A program made the position numbers and the translations under genes. Positions 33,018 through 43,835 of a DNA stretch of 64,000 nt are shown here, in pieces. The DNA is taken from positions 23,006-87,005 of the forward strand of contig JAOTON010001688.1 in NCBI GenBank assembly GCA_034440635.1, in the 5' to 3' direction. This stretch comes from Lepas anatifera. Taxonomy: Eukaryota > Arthropoda > Thecostraca > Lepadidae. The number at the start of each line of letters is the position of its first letter. The stretch's first letter is position 1. A model generated the notes under the pieces. It ran no database searches, had not been told where the DNA came from, and saw only the letters and a program-made list of their open reading frames with translations.

Positions 33018-35270
33018 CTGCTTCTTTCCTGCCGCTCCGTCGACACAGTGTCTCAGCCGACACTCCGCAGACTGCGTTAGCAGTGTGCCCGCGGCTGCGA
33101 CGGCCACTGCCGCCGCGCCACCGCCCCCTAGTCACAAAAAACCTGGCAACCAGCGCCAGCTGTCTGGACTGTTTCTATTTGCCACCATTCCCCCTCATGT
33201 AGCTCCACCGGCGCTCCCAGGAGCGGTGGCATCAGCCCTCCGCCTTCAGATATAAAAAAACAAAACAAAACAACAGTGCCAACGGCCAAGGCAAGCGCCT
33301 TGTCCAAACCAACCTTTGCTATAGCACTGTCCATGCTGTTTCTCGTCGCTTAGTTACTAACGTTTTGGCAATGCCAGTGACGGCCCCAGGCCCTCATCTT
33401 TGGCTCTAAATTCATCCTTCTATGAGTATTGAGACAGCAGGCCTGCTCAATACTCTCAGTTCCTAACATCGTTCCATCCTGTACAAAATTCCTTCATTTT
33501 GCAAGTAAATTTCTGACTGGTAGGCCATAACGTACCGGTCGCTGTTAATTCATTGCCTGCCTTTGCATTTAAAGTAACTAACGGCTATTTCCCATCCGTT
33601 CACCTAGATGACACCTGGTGGCCCCCAGGTTTTGTTCATGTTTAAATTCGGTGAACACAATCCCTTGAATTTTTCGGCGTTTGGACATGTTTTCCTCCAA
33701 TATGGAGTTATACGCCCTTAGCGTAATTCTCTCCTTTTATTAAGTATTTTGATCAAAGTGTAAATGTTATAAGATGTATTACCGTCGCCCTGGATGGACT
33801 ATCACCGTCTCTGCACAGTTACCGTAGTACCGCGTCTCACAGCCCGTCTGTTCCACCGATAATATCAACACGGATCTCGTCTGCGCCGCCCTGGCAGCCG
33901 CCCATGACATCATTCTGGCCAGACTAAACAAACGGCACCCGTTCTCGATTCTACTACGCCCGCTACTCTGTTTTTTTCTCCAAACATCAACACAACCTAC
34001 CCAACTTCAGCCAGCGCTCAAGTCGCCGCCGACGGGCATGCCGCCCAGAAGGCCTAAACCGGTCATAACCGCCCATCTCGCCGTCGCCACTGGTTCCCGG
34101 CCCCAAGCCGATGTTTACGGCAGCTCCGGATGGTTATGGAACCATCGTATGACAACCTGCTCCTGACATGATTGCTATCTGATGTCTGTATGATTGTGAA
34201 TGTATGCTAAGAACTTTTGTGTCATCGACTTTGATCCATTCGACCAATGTACTCGATTACTTTTATGCACCATTTGAATTAGTTTGATTTAGGGTCCCCG
34301 TTTTAACTGCCCATACCAATATCGTTTGTCTATCATTTCGCACTTTTACCATTGTCAACATGTTTCAGATCCGTTACGTCTCTGAGAATGCTGAAGGCCA
34401 TTTCTTCAACCAGCCCAAATTTTCCCTGCCCCGCTAAATCGCACCACCTTCTGAGCTCTGGCAGCATTGCACAAACCCTTATTGGAGGCGCCGTCTATTG
34501 CTAATCTACATCAAAAACTACTGGAGGCTGGGAAACATGACTGCACCGTCACCAACGGCAGCTTGCTGACCTACTATCGCGCCGCACTTCACAAATTCGA
34601 CCGTCTGTTTTGGCTTTCCGGACCTGACCCAGGTACCACGTCAGATCCGCAAGTCCGACTCCAGACTTCGCCCCTGGATTCGCCTACTTGAACGCGCTAC
34701 GCTTCACCCGCCACCTTCTTACCTTCGGCCTCGACATACAAATTATCGACGACGTCTCCCATCAAAACAGCCAAAGCATCAGCCGCTCTTTTTCAAGTCG
34801 TACATTTACTTCCGCCGCCACGGTCAGCACGTATCAGCCGGTGCCAGCCCCCTGCTTGACTGCAACGACTCCAGCAATATTCGCGCCTCTCAAGATCTGT
34901 GGTCACTGTCGCTTCTGCCATCTCAGCCCTCGTGCGCCACAGTTATGGCTTACTTCCTGCGAGACATAGCCACCCCATTTTCGGCTACATTAACCTTCAG
35001 CCTTCTCCGTGCGTTTTTATCATACACTTTCTTTGTGAAGAAGGAGAGGAAACGTAGAAACGAAGCAATAGAGTACAAAATGTGAATATTAATTAGGTTA
35101 TTGACGTCTTAAAACAAAGAAAAGCAATGCCAGTACAAATACTATGCGCATGGAAGAATGTATGTTTTGAATGTTTGACTGAAGCTTATTTTAGTAACAT
35201 AAACAGAAAACCTGGACCATTGATGAATGTTTAAATTAATTTATTTCATTATATATTCCGAAAGGAAATT
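33018..35270 (+). other. C-rich 3' part of the LTR element
   Basis: There is no long reading frame. The plus strand is pyrimidine-rich with many CCGCC and CACC words. Part of it is shared with the decayed copy (27560-29865), so it belongs to the element. It may be decayed coding sequence. Confidence 0.5.
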
Positions 35271-35277
35271 TTTTCGT

Positions 35278-35288
35278 AAGGAAGGGGA
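35278..35288 (+). promoter_or_regulatory. Polypurine tract
   Basis: TAAGGAAGGGGA directly precedes the 3' LTR start (TGTTGTAG at 35289). This is the usual primer site for plus-strand DNA synthesis in LTR elements. Confidence 0.8.
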
Positions 35289-35458
35289 TGTTGTAGAGTG
35301 TTTAGTCTAGTCCTAAAATCAGAATGTGTGTCGCGAGTGTCTGTGTTTATACCAGCAACCCGTTTCGTTGGCTTGAGCGAAGATATATAACTAGGTCAAA
35401 AATTGGAATACACGGTTGGTCCCGACGCAGTCTTCCTCTCGCCTCCGACAACATAACA
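35289..35458 (+). repeat. 3' LTR, 170 bp
   Basis: Same sequence as 30833-31002 apart from CATAACA instead of CGTAACA at the end. It is followed by the duplicated target ATAT and then by C3 sequence (TAAGCTTTTCGG). Confidence 0.92.
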
Positions 35459-36084
35459 ATATTAAGCTTTTCGGCCATTTCATCTGAACAAGTAAAGATA
35501 GAGCAAAACGACTTGAACTATATGAATCCTTGTAGCAAGCCAAATCGAATGATATATGATTTGACCTTGCTAGGTCAAATCAAGGATTTGACCTGACCTA
35601 AGGTCAGGTCAAGGTCAAATTATATAAAATGCATATCATTAGAACTGCAAAGCCAAGGCGAGTCTAATGCAGCTAAAATAAATGCTCTATCACTGTCCGT
35701 TACTGAGTTATACAGTAAAAACCATTTTCCCCATGTATTTCCAATGGAGAGGTCATGCCTCGTACCTGACCTTAGGTCATCGATATAAAAAATACCGGAA
35801 CATATTTTAGAGAACTCGGTGGGCCCATTATGTGATATGAGTTCCAATCGGATAAGTTCACCCTGCCCCGACTTATGCTATCTTAAATTTTTTGAGGTCA
35901 GGTCACTTGACCTGTACTGGTGACCTGACCTGAGATGACCTAACCTTAAAATTTTCACAGAAGTTGTAAAAATGATGAGGGAAAAGCTATACCAAGTACA
36001 GCGGCGCTACGCGCCGCCTTTTTACTGCTATCTCCGAAAAACCCGAAGGGGCGGGTACCCGCCCCCCGTCAATGCGCGTGTTAA

Positions 36085-37310
36085 ATCACAACAAAACACA
36101 AGCCTTTTGGATAGGGAGGGATGCCATAAACAGACGCCCGTTATGCACGGATGTTCCGCTTCAATGGAAAACGGATTTTGTAGATATTTTAGGAATCAAG
36201 ATGTGTAATGATACTGGTGCACGAATAGCAGACATCAATTACGATGATAAACAAAAAAAAAAACTAAAATCCTGCCTTACTCCCTGGAATGGGAAGGACC
36301 TTACTCCTTTTGGGAGGATTCATTTGATTTAGTCTGAAATGCTCTCACAATTAGTATATGTTATGTCCGTACTTCCTTCTCCTTCTCATAAGTTCGTTCG
36401 AACTGTGGAACAAATTGTTTGTTTAGGGAGGAAAGAGGGACAAAATTAAGCGGGCTACCCTGAAATCCAAATACAAAGACGGTGGTCTGTCTGCAGGTAC
36501 CCCACATAATTTTGCAGTCCCAAAGTCTAAAATTATTTGGATTAAGAAATTTTTAGACGAAAATTGTCATGCGAAATGGAAAATACTTGCAAAGCCTGTG
36601 TTAGCTCTGAGCGATGATGTTTCAATTTCTCATTGCACCAGTAGTGAAGCTGTGCTGCGGAATTATATCAAATCTCCGTTTTGGGTGGAAGCTTGCTTAT
36701 CTTTGATGAAAATTACAGATAACCAGGTTGAATTGCTGGATGAAATAATATGGGTGAATAAACATATCAACATAGAAAATTACTACTTTTTGAATAGTAG
36801 ACGCTTGATTCAGAAAGGCATGCTTAGAGTTCGTGATTTATACAAAGGTAACGCAAACCGATTTATGCTACCTAAATAAATTTCTGAAAAATTTGGAATC
36901 CACCCCATGGAGTCTCTGTCATTGCTTCGAGCTATTCCTCGCCAATGGAGAAGGGAGCCCATCGGCATTGCCGATCATTTAAGAAGAGATTGACGATGAT
37001 TGCTTCTGGAACTTACAGTCTGCTCCGAAAACGGTAAAATGGGCTTATTTCAAATTGTTCGGACAACGCGCACCTGTATATAAGGAAAATTGTCCTAAAA
37101 AATGGTCACGAGAATTAGGGTTGTGTGAACCCTTCCACAGGAAACTGATATACGAGAGAATCGACACATCCACAAATAATGTGCGCCTTAAATGGCTTCA
37201 CTACCAGTGCATGCGAAGAACTTTGCCAACAAATAGAATCCTGTTTATTTATAGCCTCACTGACAGTGATAGATGCAACAATGAGAGAAAAAATCACCCC
37301 GATATCTAAC
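36085..37310 (+). pseudogene. L1/Tx1-like LINE, C-terminal region
   Basis: It begins HNKTQAFWIGRDAI immediately after C3. Then, across shifts, come LVYVMSVLPSPSHKFV, KIKRATLKSKYKDGGLS, and a frame at 36598-36879 with SPFWVEACLSLMK and INIENYYFLNS. The last part (37055-37309) has NNVRLKWLHYQCMRRTLPTN followed by a Cys, as at the C-terminus of this clade. These are the connection and C-terminal domains after the polymerase. There are several frame breaks. Confidence 0.75.
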
Positions 37311-38283
37311 GTAAACCGGTGCAATTTTAACACCTCGTTTCAGCGTGCCGGTACTCTAGAGAAGGTACCTCGCTCGAGTACCTTAGAGATTGAGTGCAGG
37401 AAATGTGAAGCGGTACTTAAGTGAGTACATAGAAATAGAGAAGTATATATCTCAAATATCAGGCAGAGAACAACAGCACCAGAGTCTGTGGGGAGAGTTT
37501 AGTGTGTGATTAGATCTAGTGTGAGATTAGAGATTATATCTCTGTCCCTTTGCATCTCCTCTGTAGAGGGACTAGAGTCTTTTTACTGCAATTGGTAGTA
37601 CACGTAGACTGGTAAGATAGCGCAAAAAGACAAAACAGTCGCGCAGTGTGTTTGGTCAATGTGGTACAGAAAATTGTTTACTTGGAGCCGTGCTTGTACA
37701 ATTGAAAGGTGTGTGCCAGTGTAAGGTTGTGGTTTTTGGAGCACATAAGTAGGAATTTAGCTGTTCGTAGTGGGGTGCTGTCAAGATAGATCGCCTAGCT
37801 GATAGCTGATTCAATGGCCATAATAATCCAAGAATAAGTGAAAGTGTTGCATCTTTTGATCAGCAGTGAGGCGTCAGGGATGATTGGATATTTTAACACG
37901 TTTCATTGATTTTTGTCCTTGCCTGTTTTACATGCTATTTTCAATATCGACAAGCACAGCTTGATGCGCACGAGCGGAGTTTGCGTGCATTATATGCGTT
38001 AGATGAAGTAACAAATTTTACGAACTTGGTCCAAACCAGAAACACTGGAAGTGATTTGCTTTTGCCTGTCCATATCTTGCATTCGAAGTGTAACGCTGTG
38101 ATTGTATTGGTTGTTGTAAAACCGTTGCAATGTTTTGTGCGAATAAAAGGCCCGTGAAGGTGTTGTCGCAGGTTCACAAAGCTGTTGATCGGCGGCCGCA
38201 CTGGAGGCCGTCTTGAGTTAAAAAAGTATGCCGAATGATGATGTATTAGATGATTGAATATTCGTATTTGATGATTCGTACTG
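37311..38283. other. Unassigned stretch after the LINE
   Basis: It may include LINE 3' UTR at first, but I see no tail. The frame at 37906-38157 starts inside a hydrophobic stretch and has no motif I recognise. No gene is called. Confidence 0.4.
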
Positions 38284-40096
38284 TATGCATATCAATCGAC
38301 TATCAATAATAATGCAAACGTAATAGTATGAAAATACAAGCTTTATCATCATTTCCTGCAAGGTAAGGGCCCCAAGTATGATATCCTGCTTAAGTAGCCC
38401 CAGATGACCTTTCAGAGGTCACAAGTCTTAACCTTCGCCCGGGTGGGGGGGTCTTTTTAGACCCCCCTCGGGTTTTTCCGAAGTGACCAAAAAACGGCGG
38501 CGCGCAGCGCCGCCAAACTTGGTCTAGCTGTTCCCCCATCATTTTTACATCTTTCCTGAAAATTTTGGCTCAAGGTCATATCAGGTCAGGTCACCAGGCC
38601 AGGTGAAGTGACCTCACCTCAAAAATACTTAGGACCGCATAACTAAAAGAAGGGTTAATCGATCAAGTTGAAACTCTTAGCACATATTGGGCCCACCAGG
38701 AGCTACAACATCTGTTCCGGGATTTTTGATATTGGTGACCTAAGGTCATGTGCAGAGCATGACCTCCCCATTGTCAATACATGGGGAAAATCACGAAATG
38801 AGCTTTTCTCAGTAAGTATGAATGGAATCAACTTCAAACATCGGTTGCGACTTGCTCTTAGCCCATTTCTGAAGCTGATGCCAAAAATTTTGACTTGTGA
38901 CCTTTAAAAGGTCACCTTAGGTCAAATAAGCATTTTTTGGTGTTTTTCTCTATAAATTTTGAATAAACTAACATAGAGCTTTTATTTTGTCACCAAAGTG
39001 TTTGTATAGTCACTGGAAGTCAAATGATATACATCATGACTATACCAGGTCAAGTTGGGTCAGACCGTTGACCTGGGTCAGGTCAAATTCTTAAATTTGA
39101 CCTGGCATAGCAATGTCATATATCATTCGATTCGTATTGACGAGAGGATTGCAATGGTACATAAACTATGGCTGTATCTCGTTTGGTTTGGAAGCTATTA
39201 GCGAAAAAGTAAACGCCCTTACGCATGGGTGGCTATGGACATTCCCAAGAATATGCCCAATATTTAGTGACCTGTAGCTCCCTAGGCTTTGACCTGACAC
39301 GAAAATGAATGCCACTGTAATGAAAGCGCATCTCAAGAGCTTTTGAATGGTGTTGGGAAAATGTTTCTAGCTATCATAGGTTCTGAGATATATGAGGTTT
39401 TCTTAGTACACCTCATATTAGCGATTTTGACCTATTTTGACCTCTGGTGACCTTGATATTGACCTGACAAGAAAAATGACCGAAGTATTTTCGATATCAT
39501 TTTTGAAGAGCTTTCGATTGCCGTTTTGCGCTTTTTTCTTGCTCTCTTAGTTTTTGAGATCGTGGGGGGGTCTTTTTTAGCCCCCCCCCACCAGGGCGAA
39601 GGTGGCTCGTACCCGCCACCGGGGCAAGGGTTAAATTGTAGTATGAATCTGGAAAGTGACCTAGGGTACTACTATTTGGAAGACTTGCATGTATTCTAAG
39701 CGGTGTCTACACAAGGAGAGTTTAATCTCGCCCAATTACGGTTTTCCTCATGTATTACCAACAGAGAGGCCGTGACCTCTATCTGACCCCAGGTCATCGA
39801 AATAACTAATTCAGGAATGTATTTTCTAGCCCTTGGTGGGCCTATTATGTGGTATGAGTTTCAGTTGGATAGATTAAACCTGTCCGTACTTGTGCTATCT
39901 TAAAGTTTGTTGGAGGTAAGTTCACTTCACCTGCACTGGTAACCTGACCTGAGATGACCTCACATTTAAATTTGGGAAAAGTTTCAGAATTGATCAAAGA
40001 TAAGATGTGCGAAGAACGGTATCTCACCTCCATTTTTTGTGCCACAGGAAAAACCCGAGAGGGAGTTCAAACACCTCCCGTCGGGGCGAGGGTTAA
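38284..40096 (-). mobile_element. TTAA/AGGTCA element E2, truncated, with B2 inside
   Basis: The pieces 38284-38427 and 39635-40096 join at TTAA to match the reverse complement of E1 (shared AAGTAGCCCTAGATGACCT, then ATGAACCTGGAA-like words). It ends GTCGGGGCGAGGGTTAA at 40096. The other terminus is missing beyond 38284. Confidence 0.85.
38428..39634 (+). mobile_element. TTAA/AGGTCA element B2, full length, inside E2
   Basis: The ends are TTAACCTTCGCCCGGGTGG and CCACCGGGGCAAGGGTTAA; length 1207 bp. The GC hairpin lies at about 38497-38513. It is the uninterrupted partner of B1. The right-end region (TTGAGATCGTGGGGGGG) is related in layout to the TCTCGAGATCTT block of subfamily C. Confidence 0.9.
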
Positions 40097-40357
40097 TTCT
40101 CATGGGAAGTCCGTGGCAGCTTTTGCACAGAGTCGGCGTGAACTATATATAGATGATATATATATATATATATAACATATATATATATATATATATGAAC
40201 TATACTATAGATGAGTGCCGGTTCCTTACCCAAATAGACGGCACGCTACTTGCTGGGGTACCACTTTTAGGGAGGGGTAATTATTTTATCTTTGCTTTTA
40301 TCATCTCTCCATTCTCTGCCTCTTCTCTCGCGGTATCTGTGCTTCTTCAGGCTTTTC

Positions 40358-40385
40358 TTGTGTACCGTGTATACACGGTACACAA
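40358..40385. repeat. 28-bp perfect palindrome
   Basis: The left half, TTGTGTACCGTGTA, is followed at once by its exact reverse complement. It sits between a plain pyrimidine-rich stretch and a (TA)n-like run. It could extrude as a cruciform. Confidence 0.9.
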
Positions 40386-40437
40386 AAATATATATAATAA
40401 TATATATAATAGTGCAAAAACATGCATGGATGCAAAT

Positions 40438-40627
40438 TCGTAGGATCTCGTCGGACTTCCTCCACAAGAAGATATTGGGGGTCGGATCTTTCGTACTGTA
40501 TTACAGTGCTTCGTCAGCGACGATCGTTCGGAATATAAGGGGGATAAAAACGAAGCACTTTAATACAGTAAGAAAGCTCCGGCCCCCAATATCTTCTTGT
40601 CGAGGAAGTCCGAACAAGATCCTACGA
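40438..40627. mobile_element. Foldback element with arms of about 76 nt
   Basis: The left arm (40438-40513) starts TCGTAGGATCT and contains AAGAAGATATTGGGGG and CTGTATTACAG. The right arm (40551-40627) is its inverted copy with a few mismatches. The loop is about 37 nt. The CTGTATTACAG-nnn-TTCGT core also occurs in the hairpin array at 47382-47700. Confidence 0.85.
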
Positions 40628-40828
40628 AAATCGACTCCACAGTATGGCATTTAATGGATGAAAATTGTTGTCACACAACCCCGTAAGCATGTGATGAAAG
40701 GTAAAAGGTCACGGACCTGACATGACCTTGTATTAGATGACGTATCCAACCGAGGTAGTTCGGCTGACAACTCACTGGTGAGGAAGTGACCTGAGCAGGG
40801 CCACCGTCCCTGTTTTTTTTGGGGGACG

Positions 40829-41815
40829 CTAACCCTCGCCCCGATGGGGTGTGTTTGAACAGTCTCTCGGGTTTTTCCGGGACAAAGAAAAACGGCGGCG
40901 CTTTACGGCGCCGCACTTGGTACACCTTCTCCTTGATCAATTCCATAACTTTCTCCAAAATTTGTAAGGTTGGGTCATCTCAGGTCAGGTCACCAGGGTA
41001 GGTCAAGTGACCTCACCTCCAAAAATGTTTAAGGTGGCATAAGTAAGAAATGGGTGAATCCATCGGATTGAAACTTATTTCGCATAATAGCACCATCGAG
41101 TGCTACAAAATTTAATCCGGGATTTTGCATATCGATGACCAAGGGTCAGGTACAGATTACGACATCTCCTTCGGAAACATATGGGAAAATAGGAATTAGA
41201 CTCTATTTGTGTAGATACAGCTGAGAACACATTAGTATTCTCCAAATGGTAGTATCTTGGGCCTCCTTCCAGGTTCATGTTGCAACTTTTTACCTGTGAC
41301 CTTTGAGAGGTCATCTAGGGCTACTTGAGCAGTGTTCAGACCTGGTCAGTAACTTCGCAGGAATTGATGATGCAGCTTTTGTTTTGATGCTATTACGTTT
41401 TGATTGATATTACGAGTCGATTGATGCATTTTGACTATGCTTGGAAAAAAGCAACCCTGACTGACCTGAGGTCAGGTCATTTTTATGTTTTGACAAAGTA
41501 TAGTCATATTATACATCATTCGATTTGCCATAACGACAGGAAGCGAAAGGTGCGTAAAAACTGTTCTAACTCAACTCGTGCACACGCCAGAGCCCCAAAA
41601 CACTACTCTAACATGCAACCTCCTTTGACCTGTCATGATCTCAATATTGACCTGAGCCATCAAGGGGCTGATGTGGTTTCTTTATGATTTTTTATGAGCT
41701 ATCCACCAGGGTTCGTGTTTTTTTGCTATCCCGCATAGGGGCCAGGTTCGAGGGGGTGTTTGAAACCCCCCATCAGGGTGAAGATGACTCCAAGGCCCAC
41801 CGGGGCAGGGGTTAC
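40829..41815 (+). mobile_element. TTAA/AGGTCA element E1, near full length
   Basis: It starts CTAACCCTCGCCCCGATGGGG (first base of TTAA changed) at 40829 and ends CCACCGGGGCAGGGGTTAC (last base changed) at 41815; length 987 bp. The GC hairpin GCGGCGC...GCGCCGC lies near 40893-40914. It is the partner of E2. Confidence 0.8.
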
Positions 41816-42833
41816 AAATAAGCTTTAAAACTGACCCTTCATTGTAGGAATTGTTTGTTTGGATGGTGAGGTTGGAGGATACATGACATATAAATGTTCT
41901 ACTTTTTCCCGGTGACGGCCGAAGCCCTGTATTTTCCCATTAAACTTCATGATACACACATGCAAGCACTTATTACAGTAAGAACTGCGTCACACTCATC
42001 TCTCCCCCGTCCTGTTCTGGTTCCTTCCCTCCTCTGAGCATCGCTTTGGAAGTCCGGACAGAGTGATTGGCGCGTTGGAAAACATGTACTCCATAGCGAT
42101 TTCCATTTTCACAATGCTCGTGAGTTTTATTGCGACAGTACCAATGAAGTCGTCCCCAAAACATTTAGGTTTGGGTCTGAGTCGCCGCTTGTCTCAGCTT
42201 ATTCGTTGCGATATGCTGCTTGGTAATGAAAATTGTCAAATTAATTACGGTATGTGCGCGAAACGTTTTCGAAACATAGGGCTTCGTATTATCCCTATGA
42301 CGGCTATAAATTTATGGTGGGAATTTAGCGATAGGGGAATTTGAAACGGCCAAGACCGGCTATAAGGCCTAGCGCCAATGGACTCCCATTGATTAGCAGC
42401 AATTGAGACGTGATATTCTCTTTGTTTGGAATAGAATTGCACAGCTCTGCAATGGTTTATAGTTATTCCTCTAAAACAAAACTAGGGTTTACCTTTGGTC
42501 CCGGCTTCCTGGCGCCAGACTCTGATGCTGGTCCTATTTGGGACCAGCATATTTGGGTATTTGGTACCCAGGCCTTGCCGGGACCTCGGGGGATAAGGGT
42601 GCATTAATCCCAACAATGACTAATGCCCGTTAGAGCCCAGATCAGACCGTGAATAATCTGTTGTTTAACCGATTTAGTTTTACTCTAACAGTTTGAGAAT
42701 AGATAAACTCGGATCGCCCAGTGCAGTCAAAGGAATTGACTAATCCATAACTTTTAAACCTGAAAAATGTGATTATGTTGTCACACAATGGGATATCTTA
42801 GTCGGTTTAAATTATCAAAATAACAAACAGATA
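41816..42833. other. Unassigned stretch with a nested stem-loop
   Basis: No gene is recognised. The frame at 42063-42344 has a hydrophobic start but no motif. It contains the stem-loop at 42497-42585. Confidence 0.4.
42497..42585. repeat. Nested stem-loop
   Basis: The outer stem is GGTCCCGG (42497-42504) with CCGGGACC (42578-42585). The inner stem is TGCTGGTCC (42526-42534) with GGACCAGCA (42541-42549) and a 6-nt loop. Both stems are perfect. Confidence 0.8.
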
Positions 42834-43140
42834 TTAGCACGCTCATTGACGGGGGGCGGGTGCCCACCCCCTCGGGTTTTTGGAGATATAATAAAAAAGC
42901 CGACTCGTAGCGCCGCCGTACTTGTCATACCTTTTCTCTCATCATTTTTACAACTTTTGTAAACATTTTAAGGTTAGGTCATCTCAGGTCAGGTCACCAG
43001 ACCAGGTCAATTCGTCTGACCTCAAAAAAAGTTTAAGATAGCATAAGTCGGAACAGGGTGAACCTATCCAATTAAAACTCTAATCACATAATATGACCAC
43101 CGAGTTCTCTAAAATATGTTCCGGTATTTTTTATATCGAT

Positions 43141-43258
43141 CCCGGCGGAGCCTCTGAATGTGTCCATCTGATCCCCAGTATCCCTTCCAACAGGGTGAGA
43201 GTTGGCGACGCCGTATGGCCGTGGCAGTCGGTGCGTCGTTAAACCCCAACAATTATTG
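43141..43258 (+). mobile_element. 5'-truncated SINE, same family as 26286-26460
   Basis: It has the shared tail CGACGCCGTATGGCCGTGG and TTAAACCCCAACAATTATT, and lacks the A-box and B-box head. It interrupts C6 right after TATATCGAT, where other C copies continue with GACCTAAGGTCAGG. Confidence 0.65.
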
Positions 43259-43440
43259 TGAGGTCGGGTACGAGTCATGACATCTCCATTGGAATTATAT
43301 GGGAAAATAGTTTTAACTGAATAACTTAGTAACGGACGGTGATGGGGCGTTTATTTTAACTGCATTAAATTTGCCCTGTCTTTGCAGTTCTACTAATATG
43401 CATTTTACCTAATTTGACCTTGACCTGACCTCAGGTCAGG

Positions 43441-43835
43441 CAGTGGCGGATCTAGCCGGTCTGTTTGGGAGGGGCAAACCAAGGTCAAAAGTCGAAAAGC
43501 AAAAAAAACGTCACGCCGTGAAAGCTGGGGTACAGTATCACTTGCCGGTAGAATTTTAGAATTTGGGGTATTGGAGGCGAAAGTAAAAATAACGTCACGG
43601 GTTGAAAAATATGGGCTAGAGATACTTTTTTCCGGTCCAAGGCCCAATATTTACACCGAACATAACTGGTTCTGTTTGAAGTTGAGGGTTAAACCACCAG
43701 AATCTTGCTTATAAACTAAAAAGGAGTCGGGGAAAAGGAGGTCGATCACTTTGGAGGGGCAAAAACATAGTTTTGTTCCGAGCTTTTCCGTTTGGGGGGT
43801 AACTGCCTTTTTGCCCCCCCTGGGATCCTCCACTG
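43441..43835. mobile_element. hAT-like MITE, 395 bp, perfect 8-bp target duplication
   Basis: The ends are CAGTGGCGGATC and GATCCTCCACTG, an inverted repeat with one mismatch. The target AGGTCAGG is duplicated exactly (43433-43440 and 43836-43843); the target is itself part of an AGGTCA dyad of C6. The same family is cut off at the window end (63944). Confidence 0.92.

Larger units (their letters stand above)
30833..35458 (+). mobile_element. LTR retrotransposon with envelope-like relic and no pol
   Basis: The element is 4626 bp with 170-bp LTRs, a 4-bp target duplication and a polypurine tract next to the 3' LTR. Inside are a short tandem array (31261-31500), an envelope-like coding region (31716-33005) and a long C-rich tail (33006-35270) without a clear frame. 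No gag, protease, reverse transcriptase or integrase motif is visible. It is therefore a non-autonomous derivative moved by a partner elsewhere. BEL/Pao or Gypsy origin is open. Confidence 0.85.
30615..36084 (-). mobile_element. TTAA/AGGTCA element C3 carrying an LTR element
   Basis: It starts TTAACACGCGCATTGACG at 30615 and ends CAATGCGCGTGTTAA at 36084. The LTR element at 30833-35458 plus its 4-bp duplication accounts for all extra length; without it the copy is about 840 bp, like C1. The interior on both sides of the LTR element follows C1 closely (for example TAACATGTA, then AAGCTTTTCGGCCATTTCAT). Confidence 0.9.
29872..37310 (+). mobile_element. L1/Tx1-like LINE, interrupted by C3
   Basis: The pieces 29872-30614 and 36085-37310 join at one TTAA to give a continuous reverse transcriptase reading (ASGLELN then HNKTQAFWIG). 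The first part has LIPKEGKD, then RPISLLNKIFKIITK with a shift, the second the C-terminal region typical of L1/Tx1 elements. The endonuclease and 3' tail are not seen. There are multiple frameshifts and stops. Confidence 0.8.
40097..40828. other. Spacer with TA repeats and foldback structures
   Basis: No gene is recognised. It contains a (TA)n tract at about 40145-40197, the 28-bp palindrome at 40358-40385 followed by more TA repeats, and the foldback at 40438-40627. Bases 40700-40800 hold scattered GACCT words of an old TTAA-element fragment. Confidence 0.6.

Noticed and set aside
42063..42344. Possible membrane protein frame
   Set aside because: There is only one hydrophobic stretch, no conserved motif and no gene context.
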